DNA of 64,000 bases from Eledone cirrhosa (taxonomy: Eukaryota; Mollusca; Cephalopoda; Octopoda; Eledonidae), in the NCBI GenBank assembly GCA_964016885.1, contig OZ024741.1:27897456-27961455 (forward strand), given 5' to 3'. Shown here piece by piece: positions 33,701 to 45,060 of this stretch. Both the position numbers and the translations under genes were made by a program. The notes beneath the pieces were generated by a model. It had not been told where the DNA came from, ran no database searches, and saw only the letters and a program-made list of their open reading frames with translations. The first letter of the stretch is position 1. Every line of letters begins with the position of its first letter.

Positions 33701-34204
33701 TCTTGATAGAGTAAATATGTAAACTACTGCTTTTTTACAGACCCCATGGGGGTCTTGCAGACTCTTACTAACTTTCCTGGTGTTACAGACTCTTACTCTC
33801 TCTCTCTTTCACTCAATCTCTATCTCTTAGTCTCTCTCTTAATCAAGCCAGTGAAGTTCATGAAGTTTTCTTGGTAAATACAATTTAATTCTACTTTTAC
33901 AAACAAACAAATAACGTCCATAATTCTTGTGTATTTTTCGTATAGGTTCGGCGTAAGCTATTTTCAATAAATTAATAATATAGCGGTTTGGTGTCATCGT
34001 GGTTCATTTATATATATTTATTTTCTGTGTGATCAAGGAACTATCACATCATCATTTTAATGAACATTTACTCACTTACCTTCACACATGCAACCTCTAA
34101 TCACACTATCACACAACAGTGACCACACAACACAGCAAGCTACAAGTGAGCACACATGCAACAAATGAATCAACACCACAAAACAATCACGACCACCAAA
34201 TCAT
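33701..34204. other. No gene; insertion specific to the second segmental unit
   Basis: Contains CT-rich microsatellite and unique-looking AT-rich DNA absent from the matching position of unit 1 (28765-28800). Confidence 0.5.
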
Positions 34205-34495
34205 CGCTATAGATCAGTTTGGAGACGGCTTCTTCTGATAGAACCCTCTTCTATGTCCGAATATTGAGGTTATGGTTTAGATGTTCAGTGGTATGATGAA
34301 AGATATAATAAGAGTGAAAATGTAACTTTTCTTTCTTCATATAGTATAGGTTATATGTTTGCGTGAGAGTAGGGTGAAGTTGAGGTAAATTTGACTGTTG
34401 TTTCTATGAGGTCGATTAATTACATGTATGATATTCGGTTGAGTGTATATTGTTAGTGAAGTATAAAAGCTAAGAGTGAATTGAAGTGTAATAGG

Positions 34496-34743
34496 AATGA
34501 TGAAAGTGTGTAGAAATAGTAGGCAAGAGATCCTGAAATATGTTAGTCTATTGTAAGAGGAAGAGAGTGGATAATGTGGAAGAGCGTTGATGATAGGCCG
34601 GCCTGGTGAGTAAGATTTGAGAATAGAGAAAAGTGTTAGATTAGGTTGGTATAAATAGGAGAATGTTACCTAAAGGAATTGGCAGTAGAAATAAATAAGG
34701 AAGGGTAGGTTATATGAGAGAAAGATAAGTGGAGAGTGTAAAA
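34496..34743. other. No gene; partly duplicated flank
   Basis: The right end, AATTGGCAGTAGAAATAAAT ... GGTTATATGAG, matches 29888-29925 in unit 1. Confidence 0.6.
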
Positions 34744-35090
34744 CAAAGGTTCTCAAAATGGGCGTTACTGCCTCCCGGGGGGCATTGAGAAGGTCCAGGG
34801 CGTGGTGGTTGGAGTCAAATGAGGTAGTGGAGGGCAGTAGAGATGATATAATATTATATTAAATATCAAATGATAATTATATATAAATATAGTAAAATAA
34901 AAAAATATATAATACAGATTTATACATAGTATACATATATTATTTATTATATATAAATTAACAATTTTATTTGTTATATACTATTTACAATTTATGTGTA
35001 GGCAGGTCTCTCTTGAAATAGAGGTGGGAGCGCTAAGGGTATTACGTGGCCTTGAGGGGGGCGGTGGTCCCAAAAGTCTGAGCACCTCTG
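34744..35090. mobile_element. hAT-like element, copy 3
   Basis: CAAAGGTTCTCAAAATGG ... AGTCTGAGCACCTCTG inverted ends. The interior matches copies 1 and 2. It marks the end of the second segmental unit; no U1 gene follows. Confidence 0.75.
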
Positions 35091-35095
35091 GTATA

Positions 35096-35200
35096 GACTC
35101 TCTGCTCTCCGAGTTTAAATCCCGCCGAAGTCAACTTTGTCTTTCATCCATTCGAGGTAGATAAAGAAAGTACCAGTCAAGTACTGCGGTCGATCTTCCT
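35096..35200 (+). mobile_element. tRNA-derived SINE fragment
   Basis: CGAGTTTAAATCCCGCCGAA to GTACCAGTCAAGTACTGCGG only. Confidence 0.7.
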
Positions 35201-35363
35201 CTATATTTCTTTCTTACTCCCATTCTATCTATCCTTCTCGAGAAGAAATCTGCTGTATTCACATCTGTAGAGAAGATGGGCTCGGCCAGATTTTAAAATG
35301 CCGTATGTCAATACAGCGCCCCTACGACTCTTTCAGGAGTTACTAGATCAAGCCATGCCATGC

Positions 35364-35851
35364 ATCAACTAATCGAACCTCCGAACATGCCGCAAAGGAC
35401 CCCTGAAAAAAAAAATGGAGGGGGAGGGGTTGAACTTATCTTTCACCACCGGAGTTTTTTTTTTTCGTGATTTATTTTTCATTTTTTAGTTAATTGTATT
35501 TTACGACAAATGCCGGAAGGGTTAAGGGTATGGTTTAGGGATTAGGGTTAGGGTTAGCGTGTTTGGAGGTCAGATACGATGATAACCCACGAAAAAAAGT
35601 TTCCCACCAAACGCGAGAGGAGTGCAGATCTGCGAAACTCCGAGGTTCTTCCTCCCTTTCATTCTGCTTTTTCTACAAAGTTGGTCGTTTCCGACTGGTT
35701 TGGGACGTCAGATTCGTTGATAACAAAAAAAAAAAGAAGAAAACTGTAGACGGGCGGGCGCATCGTGATGTCTAAGGCAAGGATCCTTTCTTCTGTTTCT
35801 CAGGAAAGAAATAGTCAATTGCGGCATGTTCGGAGGTCAGATTAGTTGACA
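35364..35851. mobile_element. Unclassified element with ~30-base inverted ends
   Basis: The left end CGAACCTCCGAACATGCCGC and the right end GCGGCATGTTCGGAGGTCAG are inverted repeats. GG(A/C)(G/C)GTCAGAT motifs also occur internally (35568, 35705). Inside is (TTAGGG)-like DNA at 35537-35557. The 70-codon ORF shows no family. Confidence 0.65.
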
Positions 35852-36039
35852 GCACACGAAAATAAAGCGAGGAAAATATAATTATTTCCCATTGAAATCG
35901 AAAGTGTTGTTCTATAAATTTACCAAAGTTCCAGTGTTTATCTTTCTATCTCAATAGCTACTCCCGGGTCTCGAATAATGTCCCCTCCCACTCCTCTCTT
36001 ATCAAATTTTGCTAATCTATCTCCAGCGAAATTTGTTTT

Positions 36040-36260
36040 AAGTGGTAGCATTCCTGCGACAATTAATTTTCTTTATACATTAAAAAACATACATGACAGA
36101 AAAAGTTCATTACTAGAAATTCCATACGTTATAAAATAAAAAGGATGGGTCTAAGTATGTAAACTAAACGACTAATTCTGTTTTTTTTTTAAATCAACGG
36201 AGACAACCTAGAAAAATTACCCCCACCCCCTATTATTTGGGACTCGAGATTACATAGACT
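36040..36260. repeat. Dispersed repeat, partners at 59187-59398 and 49890-49990
   Basis: GACAATTAATTTTCTTTATA ... GTAAACTAAACGACTAATTC ... GGAGACAACCTAGAAA matches 59187-59355 in the ULK4 region. Its left part (TAAGTGGTAGCATTCCTGCG) matches 49930-49960 in inverted orientation. Confidence 0.8.
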
Positions 36261-36820
36261 CTAGCTCCGCCGATTACGATAAAAATTCCAGTAGTTCGAT
36301 CAACGGAACAGCCTACTAGTGAATTTAACGTGAAAGTGGCTGAGCATTCCATAGACACGTGTACCCTTAACGTAATTCTCAGGGAGATTAAGCGCGACAG
36401 TGTGTGATAAGGCTGACTCTTTGAATTACAAGTAGAGTCCATCTGACCGGCTTCCTAACAGTTTTTTTTCATCTACCAAATTCCACTCACAAAACATGGG
36501 TCGTTCCGCATGCCCATGATGCTATGTTGTGTGATCGAACCCGAGACTTAATTATTGTGAAACAAATTCCTAAACTATTCTGCTATGCTGTGTCTCGCTT
36601 ACGATCCGAATCAGTTTGACGAATCTATGAAACTAGTACACGACTTGCCGCCAGTTCGTAATTCAATAGCATTTCCCGCTATTTTCCCAACAGAAACACG
36701 TGAACATGATTTTATGCACGGAGACAACAATGAAAAAGCGCGTTACCTCACACATTATCTTTTAACAATCATAAAAAAAATATATATCAAGTCAGTGGAT
36801 TCGATTTTAGACTTCATTAA
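36261..36820. other. No gene seen
   Basis: Unique-looking DNA. The ORF at 36585-36830 has a plausible amino-acid mix but no recognisable domain, no splice context I trust and no partner; it is left unassigned. Confidence 0.4.
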
Positions 36821-36827
36821 CTGTCTC

Positions 36828-37087
36828 TGATTACCTCCCTTGTTCAAGATAAAATATTTACGATTAACTTAAAAAAGATTATAATTGAAGACTTTAAATT
36901 CTACAATGGCAAATAAAATTATTGTTTGAATAAAATTATTATTGGAAATAATGATTTAATTGAAAATAATTAAAAGTAATTTAACTAAAGTTTTAGAAAA
37001 TTATTATTTTGAAAAGTATTTAGTTGTAAAATCAGTGATTGTAAAAGAAAATAAATGTATATAATGTGTGGAGCTATATGAGCAAGC
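36828..37087 (+). promoter_or_regulatory. U1 copy 3 promoter: PSE and distal motif
   Basis: GTAAAATCAGTGATTG with AAAATCAGT at -60. TGATTACCTCCCTTGTTC lies at about -260. Confidence 0.75.
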
Positions 37088-37251
37088 ATACTTACCTGGC
37101 ACAGGGGTTAACCATGATCAGCTAGGTGGTTCCCCCAAAGTGAGGCCCTTCCATTGCACTCCGGTTGGGTTGACCTTTGCGATCGCCCCAAATGTGGGCG
37201 ACTCGGGTGCGCTATTTCTAAGTGTGGGGTCTGCGTTCGCGCTCACCCCGT
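37088..37251 (+). ncRNA. U1 snRNA: U1 spliceosomal snRNA, copy 3 (variant)
   Basis: 164 nt, starting ATACTTACCTGGCACAGGGG. It differs from the other three copies at GGTTCCCCCAAAGTGAGG (others GGTTCTCCCAGAGTGAGG), in the stem-loop I to II region. The U1A loop, Sm-like site and 3' stem are unchanged. The PSE candidate AAAATCAGT is at -60. The 3' box candidate AAAATAAACAAAAATCAGA follows directly. Probably expressed; the variant could be a U1 isoform. Confidence 0.95.
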
Positions 37252-37676
37252 AAAATAAACAAAAATCAGAACTAATCCACTTACATCCTTATTCATATGC
37301 CTCACTTTTTACATTCTTTATTATAATGTTGTGTAAGATAACATAACGAATGTTATTATCTTAAAAAGGATTAGAGTGAGGTTGCGGTGACGTTAGTTGA
37401 AATAATAATTTCTCTTATTCCTATTATTTATACAACTGTGATAAAGTTACTTTCTCGGATAGAATTATATAAAAACAATTTAATATTTAGTCAAAGAAAA
37501 CGGAAGTATCACTGCCAAAAGAAAGGGGTGAGTGGTGTTCTGACGCGATTTTGATTCTATATTTTTAAGTGAAATATTGATGTAATTCATCATCATGGTC
37601 CCTTAACTCTTTTCGGGGTCGTTGCACCATCTGCCTCAATTTCTGGCAGCCATAGGCGAGTGTTTGGGTTATTATT
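37252..37676. other. 3' flank of U1 copy 3; no gene
   Basis: AT-rich DNA after the 3' box; nothing else recognised. Confidence 0.5.
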
Positions 37677-37815
37677 ATCAACGTCCCTTTACGGTCTGAG
37701 TTCAAATCCCGCCGAGGTTAACTTTGCCTTTCATCCTTACGGGGTCGATAAAATAAAGTACCAGTAATGTATTGGCTAATTGATGGCCTTGTGCCAAAAG
37801 TAGAAAATTATTATC
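37677..37815 (+). mobile_element. tRNA-derived SINE, 5' truncated
   Basis: ACGTCCCTTTACGGTCTGAG to GCCAAAAGTAGAAAATTATT. Confidence 0.88.
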
Positions 37816-38860
37816 AAATACCGTATATAGTGTGTATACTTTCGTTATGGAAGAATTATATATAAATTATGTAAATGCAGGGTTATGATGAAGAAGCGTT
37901 GAACTTAAATATTTTCCATGCGTCTTTTGTTTAGAACCAGGTAAAACCTGATCGAATTTTACACAGACATGTGACGGAATTAACAGTGAGTTGACGATCG
38001 AATTTGACCCCCTTTCGATTGATTTATCAAACTAGCTCGCTGCTATTCGGGACAGAGTCGACCACTCGACTGATTCGTGCTATTAACGTTGGTCACTATA
38101 TATAAACACAAGCTGAAAGGATGATTTCATAAGAAATTGTTAATTAGAAATAGCAGCCAAGCGATCATATCCTTAATACATAAACAGAAAGCTTAATTTT
38201 GTTTTAAATCATTTTAATTCGATCTTAGTAAAGGAAACACTTTCCAGAGGCAAATATATCATCAACATCAAAATATTTTAGTTGTGGAGTTCATGAAGAA
38301 GTTTTTAATATTTCCTTTAAAAGTGCCTAATTCTTTCGTTACCGTATTTCTAATAAATTCAATTAATTTTGAAAATAATCAAATATTTGGAAGAATTTAA
38401 TAAAATAAATAAGTTCTTCAATAGTAAGCAAATATTGAGAACTTCGCAAATATCTCTAAAATAAAATTATGATTTTACTATAAAATGACATTTTATTCAG
38501 TTATATAAATAACATTACAAATTGTTCGCAGTTCTTTCAGAATGAAAATATAAACACATAATTAAATACAATTAACTATTGCTAAGGACCTCCCGAATAT
38601 AACTTTCCATTTTTTGTTTCCCCTTTCCCTTTTCATATTTGTTTGTGCTTTCGTTCATTGTATTACTATTTTTTTTTAATACAACAGTGAATAAAAGTCT
38701 TTTATCCAAGTACCCACCAAAATATACAATCAAAGCAAGGGAAAGAAAAAAATAAGGGGGAAAACAGAAACAAAAAAAATGAACAGTTTAATATCGTAGA
38801 ACCAGGGGCGGTTTGGTAACGAAAGGACAAGAAAACATGGCGAGAATTAACAGAAATTAT
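37816..38860. other. No gene seen
   Basis: About 1 kb of AT-rich, unrecognised DNA. A possible old family C 3' end lies at 38510-38700 (TTTCAGAATGAAAATATA; ACAGTGAATAAAAGTCTTTT). Confidence 0.45.
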
Positions 38861-38861
38861 T

Positions 38862-39090
38862 GCTAAGTGGATTGGCAGTACCGGTAGAAAGTCGGACACC
38901 ATGCTTTGCAGCATAGAGTTACGGCCCTTTGCGGTCTGAGTTCAAATCCCGCCAAGGTTAACTTTGCGGGATAGTTATTCTTACGGGGTCGATATAATAA
39001 AGCACCAGTAACGTACTGATCTCGATTTTATCGACTTTCCCCTCCCCCAAATTACTGGCCTTGTGCCTATACTAGAAATCATTATTGCTA
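38862..39090 (+). mobile_element. tRNA-derived SINE
   Basis: AAGTGGATTGGCAGTACCGG head, B box, body with GGGATAGTTATTC replacing part of the usual sequence, and GGCCTTGTGCC end. Confidence 0.88.
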
Positions 39091-39122
39091 GGAATGTTAG
39101 TTACAGATGCAAAATTTTGGGG

Positions 39123-39320
39123 GTAATAATAATTGTTCATACTTTTGGCACAAGGTCAGCGATTTGAAAAGAAGGGGAAAGTCGATTAAACTGACCGCAG
39201 TACATAACTGGTATTTTATCAACCTCGTATGAATGAAAAGCAAAGCTAAATCGATGAGATTTGAACTCAGAATGGAACAAATTAGTAAAAAATTAGATTC
39301 TGCTAATCCAGCGCCACATA
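39123..39320 (-). mobile_element. tRNA-derived SINE, diverged
   Basis: Inverted copy: TACTTTTGGCACAAGGTCAG, GATTTGAACTCAGAATGG, CTGCTAATCCAGCGCC. Confidence 0.8.
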
Positions 39321-39394
39321 ATAATCTCTACTAATAAATGCGAATTTTTGTGACCGTGTGCCTTTCTGGCTTCTACAAATAGAACTACTATACT

Positions 39395-39620
39395 AAAAAT
39401 TTCTGTTGGCCCTTGTGATGTGCGGTCGATTGTCGCATTTGGTGGTGAATTGATCGTTTTTGTTTTTCTTTCTCTCGCTTTGATCGCATATTTTGGTGCG
39501 TAGTATTTGTGACGTTCACAAGTTAATTGTATTTATTATATATGTTTATATTTTCATTCTGAAAGACTTGTGAACAGTTTGTAATGTTGTTCATACAACT
39601 GTGAATAAATATGATTAAAC
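39395..39620 (+). mobile_element. LINE family C 3' UTR
   Basis: TGTGCGGTCGATTGTCGCAT ... GGTGGTGAATTG ... TACAACTGTGAATAAATATG is the family C 3' end seen also at 32505-32970. Confidence 0.65.
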
Positions 39621-39803
39621 TACTACTATTTAAGTAAATAAACAAAAAAAATCAAATATGTTGTTACAAAGTTCCTATCATTTGTACATCAAATATGTAA
39701 GTTTACTTTTTCTATATATTCATATACATTGATAGATTAACAGTAGTACTGGTATAGCGTGATTCATAATAAAGGTGTATATGAAGGCATATACGATTTG
39801 TTT

Positions 39804-40101
39804 CTGCTGGGTTCAATATAATCGATTTTGCTGCTTTTGTACCTAAATTAGAACCATTGTATGTACCAGAAATGCCGCTCTGTGTTTTTGTAATGCATAT
39901 TTCGTAATGTATCTGGCGCACAGCTTCAAAAACTCACAGCGTGGTTATGTATAATAAACATAACCACGCTGTGCGCCAGATACATTACGAAATATGCATT
40001 ACAAAAACACAGAGCGGCATTTCTGGTACATACAATGGTTCTAATTTAGGTATAAAATCAGCAATATTGAGAGGAAAGTCAATTATATTGAACCCAGCAG
40101 G
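39804..40101. repeat. Long inverted repeat containing SINE sequence
   Basis: The left arm (CTGCTGGGTTCAATATAATC ... GATACATTACG-complement) and the right arm (about 39963-40101) are inverted copies around TTATGTATAATAAACATAA. The left arm has about 16 extra bases (TTCAAAAACTCACAGC). Arm length is about 140 bases. Part of each arm is SINE 3' DNA. Confidence 0.88.
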
Positions 40102-40517
40102 ATAAAAAGCAAAGTTAACATCGACACGATGTGAAACAGTCCTTAAACAAATATCTTATAAATTTAACGCACATGCAAGTAAGCGAAGTGCTCTCCCTTG
40201 ACGCATTCTTTAGCTTGGTGCTGCGTTACCGTGGCGTTCTTAGTGATGCATAAATTTTCTCATTTATTTTTTCGTTGCCATCATAAAGAAACATGTGCGC
40301 TTAGATCAATTATTGTAAGGCCTCCTTAACTTTATTTCTCATATAGTACAACGCTTATTTATGACCAGATACTCGTCCTTCGGTAAACACATTTATTTTA
40401 TACAGAATTTTAAACATAAGTTTGTGTGTGTTTTATCTGAGCTTTGTCTATTTCTGTTGATTCATGTGTGGGTTAGTGCGTATGTGTGTGTTATGTCTCA
40501 CTGGACCAGTGTGTGTG
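40102..40517. other. No gene seen
   Basis: Unrecognised AT-rich DNA. Confidence 0.5.
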
Positions 40518-40584
<67 letters not shown>

Positions 40585-40660
40585 GGTTAGTGCGTATGTG
40601 TGTGTTATTATGTCTCTATGGACCAGTGTGTGTATCATATATATATATATATATGTGTGT
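40500..40660. repeat. (TA)n with duplicated GT-rich flank
   Basis: A TA run (40518-40573) lies between two copies of GGGTTAGTGCGTATGTGTGT ... GGACCAGTGTGTGT. A second short TA run is at 40637-40654. Confidence 0.9.
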
Positions 40661-41149
40661 GCTTATGAGTCAATGGATGTGTTCGTGCGTATGGCCTAAT
40701 ATGTGTATGTGTATGCGGGTATGCATGTGTTCGTGTCTTCCGACAAAAACAATTCATTTAATGTTAATATGTTGACTGTCAGTTGAGTTTTTTTTTACCG
40801 TGTTTTCCTGCGTGTAAGATAATTTTTTTCAAATCCCAAAATGTTGCCCAAATCTTTCTGTACTCTATACACCGAGACTATAATACACCTATGAATATAA
40901 CAATTATAATATACTATATAAATAGAGCTGCTTACATGTTGTTCCCGTTTTCTTTCTTATATTTCTTTCTTCTATCTTCCTATTTCTTCTTCCCTCTCTC
41001 CCAAACACCGTCTCTTTTTTTCATTCTATGTTCCGATGAAAGATTAACATCCGAGACATTTAGATTTTTTTCCCCGACAATATGAAGCGTTGACCTAATC
41101 ATTATTGTATTGTTCACTCGTTTTTTCCCTTGTTGACTTTTCTTAAGTA

Positions 41150-41283
41150 TGTATGTTTATTTATATGTATGTATATATATTTATATGTATTCCAATATAT
41201 ATGTATGCATATATATGTATGTATATGTTTTTATGTGTGTGTATATTTATATGTATGTATGCATATGAATGTATATGTTTGTA

Positions 41284-41318
<35 letters not shown>

Positions 41319-41365
41319 CATCATCATCATTTTATGTCTGCTTTTCCCTGCTTGCAAGGATGGGA

Positions 41366-41460
<95 letters not shown>
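41150..41460. repeat. TATG/TA/GT microsatellites with a SINE/LINE tail remnant
   Basis: TATGTA-rich DNA, a TA run (41293-41318), then (ATC)n TTTTATGTCTGCTTTTCCCTG (a family A-like tail piece, 41319-41369). A TA run (41370-41422) and a GT run (41422-41460) follow. Confidence 0.9.
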
Positions 41461-41461
<1 letters not shown>

Positions 41462-41960
41462 TATATATGTACGTGTGTCTATACTATAAGTAAAGCTGAA
41501 TATTATCCTTCTTTTCCCTAAACTGTAATATTCAAAATAAGATTGCAACTTATATTCCATTTTATTTTGGAATCAGTTTCATAAAAAAACAAAATACTGA
41601 TATCATCGTTTATCTATCTTCCATGCTATTCATTTAATTTATTTGGAAACTACATAATTTGATAAGACTCAATATTAATTATTCTGAGTACAATCTCTTG
41701 TTTTGTTTTATGAATCCCCAGAGGAACGAAAGGTTACATTGAAAGTGGCCAATACAATGATAGTAATTAGTTATGTTGTTTTCTTTAGTATGAAAATAAA
41801 GTCCAAAGTATGTCTCAAGCCTCCTGGCTTGAGACATACTTTGGTGCTTATCCCAGTTTTGTGGTGTGAAGTGACAGAGAAAGACTCCCCCCTTGGATAT
41901 GACGCTAGTCTATCACATGTTTTGTAGTGTGAAGTGACATGAACAAGTCCCCCCCCCCTT
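41461..41960. other. No gene; short palindrome at 41802-41845
   Basis: CAAAGTATGTCTCAAGCC and its complement meet around TCCTGGC (about 41802-41845). Direct repeats GTGTGAAGTGACA and CCCCCTTGGATATGA follow. Confidence 0.6.
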
Positions 41961-41964
41961 GGAT

Positions 41965-42055
41965 ATGAAGGCTACTTCTGACAGGACCTGCTGGAAGGAG
42001 TGTTTGAGGGCTCTGTCCCACTACCCTCTCAGGGATAAGTGAGTGAAGAAGAAAA
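41965..42055 (+). mobile_element. LINE family B terminal 3' end
   Basis: TTCTGACAGGACCTGCTGGA ... CTCAGGGATAAGTGAGTGAA: the extreme C-terminal codons and tail of family B. Confidence 0.75.
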
Positions 42056-42305
42056 GACCAACATACAACATTACCAGAGAGGGCAGAAGACATGCACAAT
42101 CAGTCACATGCCATGGCAAGAGTGCTGTAATAATTTGAGGCAAACCAACACACAATATTGCCACAGGTGATAGTGAAGCTAAAGTGTTGGAATAAGCAAG
42201 TGTTCTGATGGGCATCACCTGATTCATCTTTAAGACAAGCAGCTAACGATGACAAGAACTTCAATATCAGTAGCCCTGCTTCATCAAACGTCTCAAACAC
42301 TATAG
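42056..42305 (-). mobile_element. LINE family C 3' end
   Basis: Minus strand: FETFDEAGLLILKFLSSLA ... NTCLFQHFSFTITCGNI. A frameshifted second copy of the LFQH...TCGN block follows. Confidence 0.65.
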
Positions 42306-42835
42306 GCTGAAAAATTACTGATCATTACTATTATTTTAGAATTTTATTTCATTCAACTATGGATGTTGGGATATTCACGTTTAATGAGCATTCAGGTTGT
42401 AAGAAGCAGCAAAAGAATCGAGAACTGTGGAATCCCAAATAAGACGTCTAGCTTTTAGCCAGGAGCAAAGGGTAAAAATCATCTGGCCCCTTACTATCAT
42501 CCCTACACAATCTTGTTGGCTCCAGAATTGAAAGGGACATTGTTTCAAGCCAGGGCCCACATGGTAACTAGGTTCAGCTCGGTATGGCAAGTGAAGTGAC
42601 CTGCGTTAAAATAGAAAGACAACCCATGAAGACCTGATTCAACAAACTCCCATGAATTACAGACTGTGTGATGTAGCTTAGAGTTGAAATGTTAGTTAAA
42701 ATCTCATTTCATCTGAAACACAAAATGAAGATTGGTTTAGTGTTTACTAAATTCCTTCTCTCAGTTTTATTTATGGCAAACTCCTCAATACTGGGTGTTT
42801 ATTTTAGTTTTGAAAGAATCATATTTTACTATTTA
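42306..42835. other. No gene seen
   Basis: Unrecognised sequence. Confidence 0.5.
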
Positions 42836-43130
42836 CATCATCATCACCTTCGTTTAACGTCCATCTTCCACGCTAGCATGGGTTAGACGGGAGTTGTCCC
42901 ACTTGAGGCAAGGTTGGTCGGGTGACCGTGTCTCGCTCATATAGGTCTATCTGGCAGGTTTTCTATGGCTGGATACCCTTCCTAACACCAACCACATTTA
43001 CAGTGTGGAACTGGGAACTTTTTACCGTGTTACCTACATGGCCACATTACAGCGTAGACTGTTTTTTTGTTGTGACACCTACACGATCTCGATCTTATTA
43101 TCTCATTTATTTGGACTGGATGTCATATAA
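42836..43130 (-). mobile_element. LINE/SINE family A 3' tail
   Basis: (ATC)n, CGTTTAACGTCCATCTTCCA, GGTTTTCTATGGCTGGATAC and CCTTCCTAACACCAACCACA; no coding part. Confidence 0.8.
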
Positions 43131-43139
43131 ACACAATTT

Positions 43140-44250
43140 ATATAAGAAATATAATTGATAAAAAAGATATATCAATAAAAATTAGATAAAGATAGATTTA
43201 AAAAAATGGAAGAATAGATGCACACTCAACTACACATTACAACAGGGAATGCTGGTGTTTCGCTCTAAAAACTGTTGAGGCAAGCCAAGACACAGTGAGC
43301 ATCAACTAAAACTAAGGTGAACTGCTAACAATAGAAGTGTTAAGCAGTTTAAGATAGAAATCTCTCAGTAAATAGGAAGCTGACACACTGCATTCGAAAT
43401 AGATAAAATAGTTGTCAGTCGTCCAGGTTTTCTGCTGCAGTGAACCTTATCTCCCACTGAGTTAAGTCTTCCTTATTACTGACATACAGGATCGGCGCTA
43501 CTATTAAGGACAAGTAGGTAGCCGTCTAGGCTGCAGACCTCAGTGAGGCTCATTCCTGGACTTTAAAGAATCACTGTTTTAAACATATTTGTATAATTAA
43601 ATTACATATCAATAAATAAAACGCTAATCATCTTTGCTGGCAGTGTTGCAGAGCTACCCAATGTAGCAGAGAGGGTCGTGTGGTGGTAGGCCTACATACT
43701 ATAAACATATCAAGTGTATCACACTGATGCCAGTATTGTAATCTCGATATTTAATTCCTAATTTACTGTAACTAGTTCTGTATATTTGTTATTGTTGGGG
43801 ATTGGTTTCTGAATTTCATTTCTCCAGAGTTAAAATAAATACCAGTAATATACTACGGTTAACAAATTATCTTCGATGAAAATCAACTTCGTGTATAGTT
43901 TGCAAAAATGAATTAACTAAAAGATCATTCGCAACATATTTGAATTCATACTATTGTCAAATTACAAAAATAATGCAGGGCAAGGGAAATAACTCCAACC
44001 TAATTATCTAAATAGTATATATTTGGGGCGGGTCACGTTGTCCTAATATTGCCCAAAATAGTAAAACGCATTCCCTATTTGATTTGGTTTTCGCTTCAGT
44101 ATATTTAAAAAAAATATTTCTATGAATAATTTAGCTGGCAATCAATATTTATTATTGATTGACCAACAGTTAAAAATATGAATATAGTTTCTCAAAGGAT
44201 CACTATTTTATACATATTTATTTGTATATACTTTGCAATTCTAATGTCAG
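43140..44250. other. No gene seen
   Basis: AT-rich DNA. CAAGGGAAATAACTCC at 43982-43997 resembles the U1 distal motif but has no U1 nearby. Confidence 0.45.
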
Positions 44251-44254
44251 AATA

Positions 44255-44420
44255 AGAATAAAATCGGAACGTCAGCAGCCCGTCTGAAGAAGGAGCATCG
44301 CAATGTGGGGTGGCTGTTGCAGCACGTGTCGCTGGCCATTGTCCGCGGAAATGCCTTTGCAGTTTTGTCCGCGGGGTACAGCCGAAACACCGCCCCGACC
44401 TAGGCACAGAGTATGTCACC
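44255..44420 (+). mobile_element. LINE family C fragment
   Basis: IGTSAARLKKEHRNVGWLLQ then HVSLAIVRGNAFAVLSAG, the end of the nuclease-like domain. Confidence 0.7.
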
Positions 44421-44689
44421 CTCTCCCATTCCCCTTCTCTTTCTCCCTTGTTCTTTCCCCCTTTTCTTCACATTTACGGCATTTATAGTCCTTTCCTCTA
44501 ACTTCCTATATAACCAGATCTGCCCTTCTTTACTCTTTCCTCCTTGTTTTTTCATCACTTAATTTTTTAAAAATCTTTTTTTAAATATTTGTATAACTTC
44601 TGTTTGTAAAATATACTTGACATAATAAAACCATAGCTAACCTAAAAAAAAAAAAAAAAAGAATAGTATATATTTCCCAAATTCAATAT

Positions 44690-45060
44690 CAGAAAGATAC
44701 AGGCACTAGAAATGAGATGCTACCGCGACATCTTAGACATCAAAAAATACACAGACCATACCACAGATAAACAGGTCTGCAAAACTATCCAACATCATAT
44801 TGGCCATCATAAATACCTTGTTATAACAGTAAAAAAAAGAAACTGAGATGGTATGGCCTTCTAGACCATTCTAGAAGGAACAGTGGAATTTGGGAGAAAA
44901 GGAGAAGCAGACAGAGAAAAAGATGGATTGACCTCAAGTATCCTCGGACCCTATACTGCCGAGCTCCTCTGTAAAATCGGTCGTCACTGGCCATTGTCCG
45001 CGGGGCGCAGCCTAAATACCACCCCGCTCTAGGCATAGAGCCTACCCCCCCCCCCTTCAT
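44690..45060 (+). mobile_element. Fragments of a further RTE-like LINE (family D) joined to a family C end
   Basis: RKIQALEMRCYRDILDIK ... HTTDKQVCKTIQHHIGHH ... RNSGIWEKRRSRQRK: the CYR(K/D)IL ... (V/T)xxxQVC motif series of RTE-like LINEs, broken by stops. From 44955 a GCCATTGTCCGCGG segment repeats part of 44335-44350. Confidence 0.65.

Noticed and set aside
35537..35557. Telomere end
   Set aside because: Only about three TTAGGG units inside a TIR element; an interstitial coincidence or remnant.
36585..36830. Possible small gene or exon (81 codons)
   Set aside because: No recognisable domain, no convincing splice sites, ends in AT-rich DNA just before the U1 promoter.
37068..37253. ORF across the plus-strand U1
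   Set aside because: It reads through a non-coding snRNA gene.
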